56,703 nucleotides of DNA from an uncultured Eggerthellaceae bacterium. GTDB lineage: Bacteria; Actinomycetota; Coriobacteriia; Coriobacteriales; Eggerthellaceae. The notes beneath the pieces were generated by a model. The model saw only the letters and a list, made by a program, of their open reading frames with translations. It was not told the origin of the DNA and searched no databases. Shown here piece after piece: positions 23,803 to 32,220 of the stretch (positions are counted from its first letter, which is position 1; each line of letters opens with the position of its first letter). The stretch is taken from positions 1 through 56,703 of the forward strand of contig CAJUSF010000058.1 of NCBI GenBank assembly GCA_910588945.1, given 5' to 3'. A program made the position numbers and the translations under genes.

Positions 23803-24210
23803 TTATAGAAGCACTTCGTCAACACAGTTGACTTTTGCTTGGATGCAAATCTCGATCAGACGCTTGTCGAGCGTGAAAAGCGTTGCACCATTTCTGCGTG
23901 CCATGCATACATACAGCATGTCATAAAAAGAATGATCGTGGTTAATTGCCTCAAAGAAAGCTTCCTGCTTATAGTTGCTGATGGGGATAAAGTCGCATAT
24001 GAGAGCTTCTGCTACGGCGAGCCGCTCAAGGGCGAGTTCGGTGGTCATCGCGCCGACATGAACGTATTTCCAAAAGACATTTCGGACTTCGGCTTGAACC
24101 CATGAAGGAGCAATAATCTTATCGGTTGGCTCGATGAGAGAAAGTAACCCTTGACCTCGAGGGGTGTTTCGCGCAATTTCTACTGCTGCACTGCAATCCA
24201 TAACGATCAT
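23803..24210 (-). CDS. PIN-domain toxin, VapC family
   Basis: VapC toxins are Mg2+-dependent ribonucleases that cut specific RNAs when free of antitoxin. The 135-residue protein has the PIN acidic set: Asp5 in IVMDCSA, Glu41 in QAEVRN, Asp97 in FYDMLYV and Asp115 in TLDKRL. Its ATG overlaps the upstream antitoxin stop by four bases, typical of coupled toxin-antitoxin expression. The RNA target is unknown. Confidence 0.88.
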   Translation of the reverse strand: MIVMDCSAAVEIARNTPRGQGLLSLIEPTDKIIAPSWVQAEVRNVFWKYVHVGAMTTELALERLAVAEALICDFIPISNYKQEAFFEAINHDHSFYDMLYVCMARRNGATLFTLDKRLIEICIQAKVNCVDEVLL

Positions 24211-24602
24211 CGTTGCTCCTCGCTGTCGGCAAAGACAAAGTCAAAGCGTTCAAAGCGCTCATCTCTGTCTGCGCGAATCAAAAGAGATGTGTCTTGGATT
24301 TCTTCGGGAAGTTGGACGGATGGCAGATCGATGATGTTCTGAAAGAGTTGTTTTCGCTGGTGCGTTGTAGTATTGCCGGGCATATTGTCATTATGAAGAG
24401 ATGAAGGCGCAAGATCACTTTCAGATCTAAAGATCGCTTGATCGGTATTGATAATATCGGGCCCAAGCGTGTTGTAGAGGTGAAGAAAGCAGCGCAAGAT
24501 ATGAACCATCTGTTGAGACATGCTTCTATCTTCGGCGTTTGCGCAGATTTTCAGCTGGTTGTAGAGATCTTGCGGACAGTCTTTAATTTGCAATGCTGGC
24601 AT
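24207..24602 (-). CDS. Ribbon-helix-helix antitoxin partner of the PIN toxin
   Basis: The 131-residue protein begins with MPALQIKDCPQDLYNQLKICANAEDRSMSQQMVHIL, a ribbon-helix-helix pattern as in FitA/VapB antitoxins that bind DNA and neutralise the toxin. The C-terminal part (SLLIRADRDERFERFDFVFAD) is the likely toxin-binding segment. ATG 24602 has GGGAGG close upstream; the longer in-frame start at 24635 is not supported. It is somewhat longer than usual VapB proteins. Confidence 0.85.
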   Translation of the reverse strand: MPALQIKDCPQDLYNQLKICANAEDRSMSQQMVHILRCFLHLYNTLGPDIINTDQAIFRSESDLAPSSLHNDNMPGNTTTHQRKQLFQNIIDLPSVQLPEEIQDTSLLIRADRDERFERFDFVFADSEEQR

Positions 24603-24729
24603 ATTTCCTCCCAACATCATGATATATGCATCCATTATACATGAAAGAGGTGAAACTGTAGCCTTCGATCAAATGCTCTGATAAAAGATTGAAATGTGAG
24701 TCCTATGCGCTTCATGTTGGAAAAGCGCA

Positions 24730-24951
24730 TTATGAAGGCGAAGGAGTTGATTCGGGATCCACCGCGGGGGTTGTAGCGGAAACCGTCATTGGGGCTGCAA
24801 CGATATCGGTGGAATCTGCGGCCATCGCTTTGGAATCATAGTCCGGATTCATTATCAAGACAATCGCCATCACGAGTATGGCAAAAACAACGATGATCAT
24901 GGCGCGCAGCCGCTCGTGTTTCTCCACTTTGTAGGTTGCTGTTGATTTCAT
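24730..24951 (-). CDS. Small single-pass membrane protein, unknown function
   Basis: The 73-residue protein has a basic start (MKSTATYKVEKHERLR), one transmembrane helix (AMIIVVFAILVMAIVLIM) and a Thr/Pro/Ser-rich outer tail. A GGGCGG lies five bases before the ATG. It is small and without a family, but the membrane topology and ribosome site are coherent. Confidence 0.5.
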   Translation of the reverse strand: MKSTATYKVEKHERLRAMIIVVFAILVMAIVLIMNPDYDSKAMAADSTDIVAAPMTVSATTPAVDPESTPSPS

Positions 24952-25162
24952 GATTCCGCCCTACCGATGTTCGTTCGTACTGTCGATATTCTGACTTTAT
25001 TGCACGGAGGGCCTCGGCCATAACGCATTGTCTATCTGCTGACATCCGATTGCGAACTTGTAAGAAACTGGTAACAGAGCGTGGATTTTTTGGGTGGGAT
25101 GGATGTGTGTCGGGAGCATCGAGGCGGCAAGCTAAGCAGGCAGCGGGGTCGGGCGCAAGTCG

Positions 25163-25186
25163 GGTGACGGGATGGAACCGTCCCAA
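25163..25186 (-). terminator. Hairpin after the rhodanese gene
   Basis: On the minus strand GGGACGG and CCCGTC can pair just after the rhodanese stop. There is no T-run, so it is only a possible terminator. The gap 24952-25188 shows nothing else clear. Confidence 0.35.
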
Positions 25187-25188
25187 AC

Positions 25189-25551
25189 TCACGCGGTGGG
25201 TAAACCTTGTGCGGCCCAGTCGTTCATGCTTCCGGAATACACTTCGACATCCGTGAATCCTTCCTTCGCAAGCGTGTCCGCCGCAAGTCCGGCATGAAGA
25301 CCTGTTTGGCAGTAGAGAACAACATCATCTTCTGGTTTCACGCCAGCCTTCTCGATGGCAGCAACTAGCGACTCATCTGGAATCATAGACCCGTCCTCAG
25401 GATTAACGAGCGGCACGTTCACTGCGCCGGGGATATGCGCCTGATCAAACATAAATGCAGGCCTAACATCGATTAGAGGAACGCCCTCACTGCGGGCTTG
25501 CTCAATGCGTAAACTGTCGATCACGGTTATGGATTCATTTTCGGTTGCCAT
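25189..25551 (-). CDS. Single-domain rhodanese-like sulfurtransferase
   Basis: Rhodaneses carry sulfur as a cysteine persulfide and pass it to acceptors. The 120-residue protein has LIDVRPAFMFDQAHIPGAVNVP and the active loop YCQTGLHAG, whose Cys is the probable persulfide carrier, then VEVYSGSMNDWAAQGLP. ATG 25551 has AAAGGA six bases upstream, preferred over ATG 25566. It diverges from the MoaE-like gene, so a sulfur-donor role for molybdopterin is conceivable but unproven. Confidence 0.9.
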   Translation of the reverse strand: MATENESITVIDSLRIEQARSEGVPLIDVRPAFMFDQAHIPGAVNVPLVNPEDGSMIPDESLVAAIEKAGVKPEDDVVLYCQTGLHAGLAADTLAKEGFTDVEVYSGSMNDWAAQGLPTA

Positions 25552-25704
25552 CTTCGTTCCTTTCAATATTTATAGTTGCCAAATCATCATTCTTTCAACG
25601 GCGGGCTCTGTTTCGCCTGAAATAACCCTACTGCTGCGCTATCGTATGCAAGTAAGATGCTGGATAATGTAAACGCATCGAAATCCAACAGAAAAGGATA
25701 TGTT

Positions 25705-26100
25705 ATGACCAAGATAGAACCATCCATCGACGAGTGGCTTCGCGAGGCGAAGGCGTCTGAGAACGCGGATAAATGCGGCATGTTTCTAGCGCATAACGGC
25801 ATCGTGCGCATAACGCCGAAGGCGCAGGTGCGTGAAGGTGTCGAGGGCTTGGGCGAGGTCGCTCAGGTTGATTTCTCTTATGATGCGCAGGGCGTTGAAG
25901 ATGCGATCGCAGAAGCGCTTACATGGGAGGGCGTCTACTACGTTCGCGTGTGGCTGAACGAAGGCGTGCTCAGCGTCGGTGAGTCGATCATGTATGTGCT
26001 GATCGGAGCAGATATCCGTCCGCATTGCATTGATGCGCTGCAGAGGCTCGTTGGCAAGATCAAGAACGATCTCGTTGTCGAGAAGGAGATCTATGCGTAG
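25705..26100 (+). CDS. MoaE-like protein (molybdopterin synthase large-subunit family)
   Basis: MoaE together with MoaD inserts sulfur into precursor Z to make molybdopterin. The 131-residue protein resembles MoaE in CGMFLAHNGIVR and especially in SVGESIMYVLIGADIRPHCIDALQRLVGKIKNDLVVEKEIY, which follows the MoaE pattern of GE, HR-like and K-E residues near the C-terminus. The match is weaker than for canonical MoaE, so function is probable, not certain. ATG 25705 has AAAAGGA six bases upstream. The stop overlaps the serpin start by eight bases. Confidence 0.65.
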   Translation: MTKIEPSIDEWLREAKASENADKCGMFLAHNGIVRITPKAQVREGVEGLGEVAQVDFSYDAQGVEDAIAEALTWEGVYYVRVWLNEGVLSVGESIMYVLIGADIRPHCIDALQRLVGKIKNDLVVEKEIYA

Positions 26101-27484
26101 AGTTTGCGGCATTTCGAGGGCGTTGGCTTGCGTTGCGTCCTCCTTTTGCCTAGCTGCATCCGTGGCCTTATCCGGATGCGCGTCGCCAACGGCGTCTTCT
26201 GTTTCAAGCTCGACACCTGCGGCAAACCGCGTTGAAGAGATCGGGCGGGATATCGCGGATATTGAGATTGACGTGAATACATGGAATGCTTTCACGGCAA
26301 ACAGTACAGCGGCCGTTTTTGGCGATCCGGAAGGCATGGGAGCCGACGCTGCCCTCAACAACGCTTGCTTTTCGCCGGCTTCGCTGTATTTTGCGCTCGC
26401 ATTGGCGGCCGAGGGCACTGACGGTCAAGCTCAGCAGCAACTGCTCGAGTTGATGGGCGCATCTGATGCCGAGGATCTGGCATCGTTTTGCTCGGCATGG
26501 ATGAGCAAGCTGGAAGACCCCTATGGGGAGGATGTCTTTGCCGGCGATGATGCGGATGGCACTGATGGCTCGTTAGGCGACGGTGGCGGTGGCGATGATG
26601 CCGGTGGAGCAGATAACGCCGATCAGGTTAAGATCGCAAATTCCATCTGGGTAAACGGGGGCTATGCGTTTACTCCTGAGTATCTGAACGTCGTCGAAAG
26701 TAAGCTCGATGCTTCCGCGTTCAATGTCGCTTTTGGAACCGACGCGGCAAACGCGCAGATCACGAAATGGATCTCGGACGAAACAGAAGGTCTGCTTTCG
26801 CCTGAGTTCAACACTTCAAGCGATGATGTGGCAAAGCTGATAAACACGGTGTATTTCAAGAGCGCATGGGCGGATCAGTTCGATAGTGCGGCTACGACAG
26901 ATGAACCGTTTCATGCCTATTCCGGAGATACCACCGCGCAGATGATGCACAAATCGCTCGACATGGCCGGATATGCACAGGGCGGCAATTTCACGGCGAG
27001 CCAACTTGGCTTTTCGAACGGATACACAATGTCGTTTTTCCTGCCGAATGACGGAGTTGCGGCATCCGATCTGCTGATTGAGACCGATACCATTCAACAG
27101 TTGTTGGGCACTCAGTTCGAGTCGCGCCCAGTGGATATATCTCTGCCGAAATTCACGATCGACACAAGCTTCGATAACTTGATCGAGGCGTTGCGCTCGC
27201 TCGGTGTTCAGGATATTTTCGATGCTTCCAACGCTTCGATGTTCTCCAAGATGATCGGTTCTGAGAATGGCGATTTCTATATCAGCGATGCGATTCAAGA
27301 GACGCATATCGGCCTTGATGAGGATGGAGTGGAGGCTGCGGCCTATACCGCTTTGGGCGTGAAGGCCGCAGGTATGCTTCCGGAAGACGAGCCGATCAGC
27401 TTCGTTTTGGACCGCCCGTTTGTCTACACGATCCAATCGCCTGACGGTGTGGTTTTGTTCATAGGCACCGTAGGTTCTATCTAG
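26093..27484 (+). CDS. Serpin-family protease inhibitor, predicted lipoprotein
   Basis: Serpins trap serine or cysteine proteases by a one-time conformational change. The 463-residue protein has a lipoprotein signal (ALSGC, Cys29), then a serpin core: NACFSPASLYFALALAAEGTDGQ, KIANSIWVN, KLINTVYFKSAWADQF, and the C-terminal RPFVYTIQSPDGVVLFIG. A Gly/Asp-rich insert lies around 145-180. The hinge region DEDGVEAAAYT (from Glu410) fits inhibitory serpins; counting 17 residues puts the cleaved bond near Ala426-Gly427, which would suit elastase-like proteases. Surface display could protect against host proteases. The start has AAGGAG. Confidence 0.92.
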   Translation: MRRVCGISRALACVASSFCLAASVALSGCASPTASSVSSSTPAANRVEEIGRDIADIEIDVNTWNAFTANSTAAVFGDPEGMGADAALNNACFSPASLYFALALAAEGTDGQAQQQLLELMGASDAEDLASFCSAWMSKLEDPYGEDVFAGDDADGTDGSLGDGGGGDDAGGADNADQVKIANSIWVNGGYAFTPEYLNVVESKLDASAFNVAFGTDAANAQITKWISDETEGLLSPEFNTSSDDVAKLINTVYFKSAWADQFDSAATTDEPFHAYSGDTTAQMMHKSLDMAGYAQGGNFTASQLGFSNGYTMSFFLPNDGVAASDLLIETDTIQQLLGTQFESRPVDISLPKFTIDTSFDNLIEALRSLGVQDIFDASNASMFSKMIGSENGDFYISDAIQETHIGLDEDGVEAAAYTALGVKAAGMLPEDEPISFVLDRPFVYTIQSPDGVVLFIGTVGSI

Positions 27485-27525
27485 GGTTGCTTGGGAAGAG
27501 CCATCTGGACGTATCTTTGCCTCGT

Positions 27526-27568
27526 TGCCCTTGTTGTGCGCAACTCAATGCGCCGACAAGGGCATTTT
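27526..27568 (+). terminator. Serpin terminator
   Basis: TGCCCTTGT (27526-27534) and ACAAGGGCA (27556-27564) pair, with an inner GCGCA/TGCGC stem, followed by TTTT. This is a strong intrinsic terminator. Confidence 0.85.
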
Positions 27569-27853
27569 GCGACAACTTGACCGTGGCGCCAACGACGACA
27601 AACTCCCGCTGAACGGCTCGATCATGACAGGTAAGATGCATCTTCGCAGGTAGAACACAGATTGTGGTATTCGACGAAAAAAATCACAACATAATGTGTT
27701 TTCTCGACCAAAATTCATCGCCGAGGCGTTACTATATATACGGTCGCGGGCAAACGCCAATCAAACCTTCTAGGCCCGCTTCTCTTCTCTAAAATAAAGC
27801 TTATAAATACTCCGAGAAGCCCCGAAATCATCCATTTCAATCCGGTGGCCTAG
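27569..27853. other. Promoter-containing gap before the MenE-MenC gene
   Basis: No gene is seen. The stretch is AT-rich toward its end, with TATATATA near 27733 that could serve as a -10. There is no good ribosome site before ATG 27854. Confidence 0.35.
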
Positions 27854-30787
27854 ATGATCGACGCATTCGAAACCAGCGTCCGTATCAATCCGAATCGTGT
27901 ATTCTTCACGTTCGTTGATAGTTTTGGACATGAGCTCGCGTTCACATATAAGCAGGCGCGCATCATCTCCGCGGCATTGGCTCGTCGTCTAAAGAGTCAA
28001 GGTGTTGCTTCCGGCGATATCGTTGTGGTTGAAGCCGACAACTCTCCCGAATTCGTATTTCTTGCACTTGCCTCTGCGTATGCCGATTTCACGCTGGCCG
28101 CGCTTGACGTGCGGCTCTCCGAGGGTGATCGTGTGGCACAAAAGCTCACGCTCGAGCGGTTCGGCGGACGTGTTGCCATGCACATTGACTCCCAGCGTCT
28201 TCGCGCAATGCTGCGAAAGGCGCGCGACCTTGTTCTGGGGATGGCCGATGCGAGTGCTGTGATCGAGTCGATCTGCGGAACGCCTAGGTGGGAGCGGTCG
28301 ATCATGGGGCAGAAACAGGACATCATTGACGATACGGTGCACTTTGCGGAACGCGAGGCGCACCTTTTCGATGCGAACTCGCTCGCGCTGATAGTGTTTT
28401 CCGGATCGTCCACCAACAAATCGAAAGCGATCCCGCTCACTTGGAACAACCTGATGCAGGCCTCGGTCGCTGCAAATCAGGCGTTAACGGAGCAGGGCCG
28501 ACAGCCTTGGCAGGAGCGCTTGCCGTTGAGGAATAGCGTGAATTTCGCTTCATCGGATTCGGGTGGCGCGGATTGCTCGTGGCAATGCGCCTATCCGCTT
28601 TCACACATTCGCGGGTACCAGATTCTCGTTCGTTCGGTGATGGGTCGCTCGCCGCTTCGCCTTTATGAGTCTTTCGATGCGGAGCTTATTCTCAACGATC
28701 GCGAACGTTCGCATGTGACGCATATCTCTGTTTCGAACGAGATGCTGCAGGATCTTTTGACTGTCGAGGAATGGCGGCTTGACATCCAGCCGAGCGCGCG
28801 GGTGAGGCTTGCTGAGTATCGCTGTATTCTGATCGACGATCGCATGTTGGATCCGCGAACGATCGAGCGCGCTGTAGACCTAGGTGTGCGCGTTTTCGCA
28901 GGTTATGGGATTCCGGAGACGAGCGGGCTTATAGCCGAGTCGCTGATCACGACGGATTTTCGCGGAGGAATGCGCCTTATGGAGGGCTATGACGTCCATA
29001 TCGTCGACGCGGACGAGGACGGATTTGGGCGCTTGGCGGTGAAGGGGCCGGGAGTTTTCTCGGGCTATATGAATTCGAGCGCGGCGTTCACGGTCGATCG
29101 ATACTTCATGACCGGAAGCACTGCGGCGCTCTATGATAACTGCATCTTCATTCGCAATCGCGCCACCGACATGATGGTGGTGGATGGTGAGATGGTCTAT
29201 CCTGCTGAGATCTCGGAGGCACTTCGCCATATTCCCGGCGTTTCTGACGTTCACGTTTTCGGTGTGGCCGATGCGCTTCATGGGAGGCGACCTGTCGCTG
29301 TGGTGGAGCGGCGTGATCCGGCGCTCACGTCGGAGGCTATCATCCAGATGTCCAGACAATGGCTTACGGATGTGAATATGCCTAAGAGCATTTATGTGGC
29401 CGATTCGCTGCCGCGTCACGACAATGGCAAGCTTGACCGTTCGACGATCGAGGCGATGTTCAGTAGCTCGATGAAGATCAAGCGAATGACGTTGCATCAT
29501 GTTCGTATTCCGTTCAATAGCCCGGTTAAAGGTGAATTCGGTGAACTTGCTTATCGGGATTCGGTGATCGTGGAACTTGAGGATGCGCTTGGGCGACGAG
29601 GGTTGGGCGAATGCGCGGCTTTTGACTTGGATGACGCGGGGTCGATGGCGGGCGGTTCGCTTGCGCAAGAGGTGCTCTATATTCGGAATGTTATCGCACC
29701 GAATGCGGTAGGTCGCACGTTTTTTCACCCGCGATACACCGACGAGATATTTTCTGGATTGAAAGATGTCGAGCTGCATCCGATGGCTGCGTCGGCGGTT
29801 GAATGCGCTATCTGGGATCTTTACGGGCAGGTGAGCGAACAGACTTTGTGGGAGCTTATCAACGAGGAGTACTCCCGCATTCTTGAGGTGATGACTCCTG
29901 AGGGATCGGCCAGCGTTGAGATGCCGCGCGTGGCGAAGATCGAAGGAGCATCGGCGATGGTGAGCTCAGATGCGGTGATCGATCTAAGCCCGACATCGGT
30001 GGCTATGGCCAATTCACACAACGCTGTGGCTGCGGGATACAGGCGGCTGAAGATCCGCATCACGCCTGAACGCGGGTTCGCCTGCGTGCGCTCTGTGCGC
30101 CGGGCGTTTCCCGACCTGCTGATCACACTCGATGCGAATCGAAGCTTCAAGGCGCGCGATATCGAGCAGCTGCGCAGCTATGACGCGCTCAATATTGGCT
30201 GGATCGAGGAGCCTTTTTCTCATGAGGAGGCGAAGAAGCTTGTCGCGAAGATGATGCGTGATGAGGCTGCTGTGGGGCCTAGTTCGGGCGGTGCATCAGC
30301 GGGCGGCGTGGAGCCCGGCGAGTTGGTCGATCACTTCGAGGCGCTCGGGATGATCCAAGATCTGATGGCAACGCCGATATGTATCGACGAGTCGTACTCG
30401 AATGCTCAGCAGGCGAACGATTTCCTGTATTCGAACAAACTGCATTGCGTTTCCGTGAAGGTCGGTAGATTCGGCGGCATTGAATCCACATTGAAGTTCT
30501 TGGCTCATGCGAAACTTCTCGGAAAGGTGGTCGCGATGGGTGGTATGCAGGAGACGGGTATTGGACGCAGGGTGAGCGCTTCGTTCGAGACGCTTCCGGG
30601 TATCGTGTTTCCGGGAGATATCGGGTCGATCTCGCGCTATTTTGCGGTCGATGTGACTTACCCTCGTTATGAGGCCCACGATGGCGATATCACGCTTAAC
30701 TCGGGTGGATTCGAGTATGGAATTGGGTGCATGCTTGATGAGGAGCAGCTTGCTAGAGTGGAGATCGAGCGCATCGTTATCGAGTAG
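27854..30787 (+). CDS. menE-menC: MenE-MenC fusion: OSB-CoA ligase plus o-succinylbenzoate synthase
   Basis: This is one chain for two consecutive menaquinone steps: MenC dehydrates SHCHC to o-succinylbenzoate, and MenE couples that to CoA using ATP. Residues 1-~535 are an AMP-forming ligase with LIVFSGSSTNKSKAIPLTWNNL, FAGYGIPETSG and the C-terminal lysine in DNGKLDRSTI. Residues ~540-977 are an enolase-superfamily barrel: Lys in LKIRITPER (~732), Asp in TLDANRSF, Glu in IGWIEEPFS, Asp in ICIDESYSN and Lys in VSVKVGRFGG. No other men genes are nearby. At 977 residues it fits two full domains with almost no linker. Menaquinone would serve the DmsABC-like reductase. Confidence 0.88.
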   Translation: MIDAFETSVRINPNRVFFTFVDSFGHELAFTYKQARIISAALARRLKSQGVASGDIVVVEADNSPEFVFLALASAYADFTLAALDVRLSEGDRVAQKLTLERFGGRVAMHIDSQRLRAMLRKARDLVLGMADASAVIESICGTPRWERSIMGQKQDIIDDTVHFAEREAHLFDANSLALIVFSGSSTNKSKAIPLTWNNLMQASVAANQALTEQGRQPWQERLPLRNSVNFASSDSGGADCSWQCAYPLSHIRGYQILVRSVMGRSPLRLYESFDAELILNDRERSHVTHISVSNEMLQDLLTVEEWRLDIQPSARVRLAEYRCILIDDRMLDPRTIERAVDLGVRVFAGYGIPETSGLIAESLITTDFRGGMRLMEGYDVHIVDADEDGFGRLAVKGPGVFSGYMNSSAAFTVDRYFMTGSTAALYDNCIFIRNRATDMMVVDGEMVYPAEISEALRHIPGVSDVHVFGVADALHGRRPVAVVERRDPALTSEAIIQMSRQWLTDVNMPKSIYVADSLPRHDNGKLDRSTIEAMFSSSMKIKRMTLHHVRIPFNSPVKGEFGELAYRDSVIVELEDALGRRGLGECAAFDLDDAGSMAGGSLAQEVLYIRNVIAPNAVGRTFFHPRYTDEIFSGLKDVELHPMAASAVECAIWDLYGQVSEQTLWELINEEYSRILEVMTPEGSASVEMPRVAKIEGASAMVSSDAVIDLSPTSVAMANSHNAVAAGYRRLKIRITPERGFACVRSVRRAFPDLLITLDANRSFKARDIEQLRSYDALNIGWIEEPFSHEEAKKLVAKMMRDEAAVGPSSGGASAGGVEPGELVDHFEALGMIQDLMATPICIDESYSNAQQANDFLYSNKLHCVSVKVGRFGGIESTLKFLAHAKLLGKVVAMGGMQETGIGRRVSASFETLPGIVFPGDIGSISRYFAVDVTYPRYEAHDGDITLNSGGFEYGIGCMLDEEQLARVEIERIVIE

Positions 30788-30832
30788 GATGCCAAAGGAT
30801 CATCCTTTGATGTCATCGCCTATTTGCCGATG

Positions 30833-30920
30833 GAAATGATTGCCGAGATACTTAGTCGCTCAAACAGTCCTCGGCTTACGCCTGCGGAACTCGCTTTGTA
30901 AGCACCTCGGCAATCATTTC
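30833..30920 (+). repeat. Repeat family A, copy A2 (88 bp)
   Basis: Same ends and interior as A1, with perfect 15-base terminal inverted repeats. It lies 45 bases after the MenE-MenC stop and could act as a terminator-like structure there. Confidence 0.9.
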
Positions 30921-30968
30921 TAAAGGCTGTACTCTGTAATACCCTGTGTCACTTGGAGCGTTACCTTG

Positions 30969-30996
30969 TAGGGACAGGATGAAATCCTGTCCCATG
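30969..30996. repeat. Short GC hairpin repeat
   Basis: GGGACAGGATGAAATCCTGTCCC is a perfect palindromic hairpin of the same kind as the one at 17973-18001. Confidence 0.65.
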
Positions 30997-31023
30997 CTAC
31001 TTGATTTGTGTTACGGAAAATCG

Positions 31024-31187
31024 AAGCCCGTAGCATCCCTTTTCGATTTGCTCTGAACACTAACTATTAATTGCTTTCGTAAGGAAGCATATATAAATGC
31101 ATGAAGGAGTTGACCGCTGACGCGAAGCGTCGAGGGTAAACGTCAAATGCAAAAAGGGATGTAAGGGCTTGATCGCGAACCCTCGAC
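31024..31187 (+). ncRNA. Possible structured RNA with two competing long stems
   Basis: Positions 31024-31043 pair with 31151-31170 over about 18 bases with one bulge. Inside is a tight hairpin, GACGC-GAA-GCGTC (31119-31131). A second stem, GTCGAGGGT (31129-31137) with ACCCTCGAC (31179-31187), would exclude both the inner hairpin and part of the outer stem. Such mutual exclusion is typical of RNA switches, but no known class was recognised. Confidence 0.4.
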
Positions 31188-31224
31188 ATCATCGGTTCTT
31201 CCACAACAACAAAAACATTCTTAT

Positions 31225-31269
31225 CGAAACCTTGCGGCAGGGCATGCACGTCCTACGCGCAAGGTTTCG
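31225..31269. repeat. Inverted repeat upstream of the TetR gene
   Basis: CGAAACCTTGCG and CGCAAGGTTTCG are perfect 12-base arms around a 21-base loop that contains a smaller AGG/CCT pairing. It may be a terminator of an upstream RNA or an operator. Confidence 0.6.
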
Positions 31270-31321
31270 AGTGCTCCTTCTGTCTTGGTTTATAACGCTT
31301 CGGTAACGCAAACCCCAGTTA

Positions 31322-31360
31322 TTGACGTTTTGTCAATAGTGTCCGTTGACGCTGTGTCAG
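31322..31360. promoter_or_regulatory. Tandem TetR operators
   Basis: TTGACGTTTTGTCAA (31322-31336) and TTGACGCTGTGTCAG (31346-31360) are two TTGAC-N5-GTCAA dyads, 24 bp apart. They lie 123 bases before the TetR gene and are likely autoregulatory sites. Confidence 0.75.
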
Positions 31361-31482
31361 TGGATGGATAATCTTCGAGGTGCCATTGAGATTTCGGCTA
31401 GATGAAGGCGACATTCATGGCGATATCGCAGTCATCGATTCCGAAAGAAAGGCGAAAGCCTTAAAGGTAACCGGAGGGTAAA

Positions 31483-32205
31483 ATGTCGAAGACGGCGACA
31501 ACGGAGAAACGAGCTAGTACGGATATGACGCGCGTTGTCGATACCCGTACGGCACATCGTCGCGCTTCCGCTTCCGGCAAGACCACCACCTCTTCGCAGG
31601 CGACTCCGCCTACTGCTTCCGCAACTAAGCGCAAGCGTGCTTCGCGCTCAAGCAACAGGCGCGAGCAGATCATCGCTACAGCACGCGAGCTCTATGAGGA
31701 AGCGGGTCCGGCGCACACGACGGTTCAAGACATCACGAATCGAGTCGGCGTGACCCGTTCGCTTTTCTATCACTACTTCCCGAATAAAGATGCCATCACT
31801 TCTGCGGTTCTCGACGACATGATCGAGGATTACGTCGAGGCGCTTGCTTTTTGGAACGATGAGCGCCAAGAGGGGAAAGTCGACAATGCGCTGAGGTCGG
31901 TTGTCAGACTTTTGCGGCTCGGGCTTTTCGAGCAAAGCCCTCTGCGCATTGCATTGGCCTCTGATGAGAATGCGGCGCTCTACCTCGATTTTGTCAACCG
32001 CGTGGCGCATCATACTGCCACGTTCATCATCGAAACCACCGTGCAAGATTACGCGAAGCTGCACGAAATAAGGATTCAACACCTGTATGAGACGTTCTAC
32101 ATTCTCATCCTAGGTGTAATCGGGTATCTGCGCACCCACCCCGACACGCCCGACGCGGTCATTGCCGACGTGATTGCCCAGACGCTCTATTTGGACAGGT
32201 CCTAG
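31483..32205 (+). CDS. TetR-family transcriptional regulator
   Basis: The 240-residue protein has a 60-residue basic Ser/Thr/Ala-rich tail, then a TetR helix-turn-helix at about 58-105 (REQIIATARELYEEAGPAHTTVQDITNRVGVTRSLFYHYFPNKDAI). The C-terminal helical ligand domain is unassigned. ATG 31483 follows GGAGGG. The long N-terminal tail is unusual for TetR proteins. The membrane protein gene starts 15 bases downstream, and tandem dyads upstream suggest the regulator controls this two-gene operon. Confidence 0.92.
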   Translation: MSKTATTEKRASTDMTRVVDTRTAHRRASASGKTTTSSQATPPTASATKRKRASRSSNRREQIIATARELYEEAGPAHTTVQDITNRVGVTRSLFYHYFPNKDAITSAVLDDMIEDYVEALAFWNDERQEGKVDNALRSVVRLLRLGLFEQSPLRIALASDENAALYLDFVNRVAHHTATFIIETTVQDYAKLHEIRIQHLYETFYILILGVIGYLRTHPDTPDAVIADVIAQTLYLDRS

Positions 32206-32220
32206 AGTTAGGAGAGAGAA

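Noticed and set aside
24836..25192. Minus-strand ORF in the gap between the small membrane protein and rhodanese
   Set aside because: Its sequence is Pro/His/Arg-rich with no domain, and it overlaps the 5' end of the small membrane protein gene.
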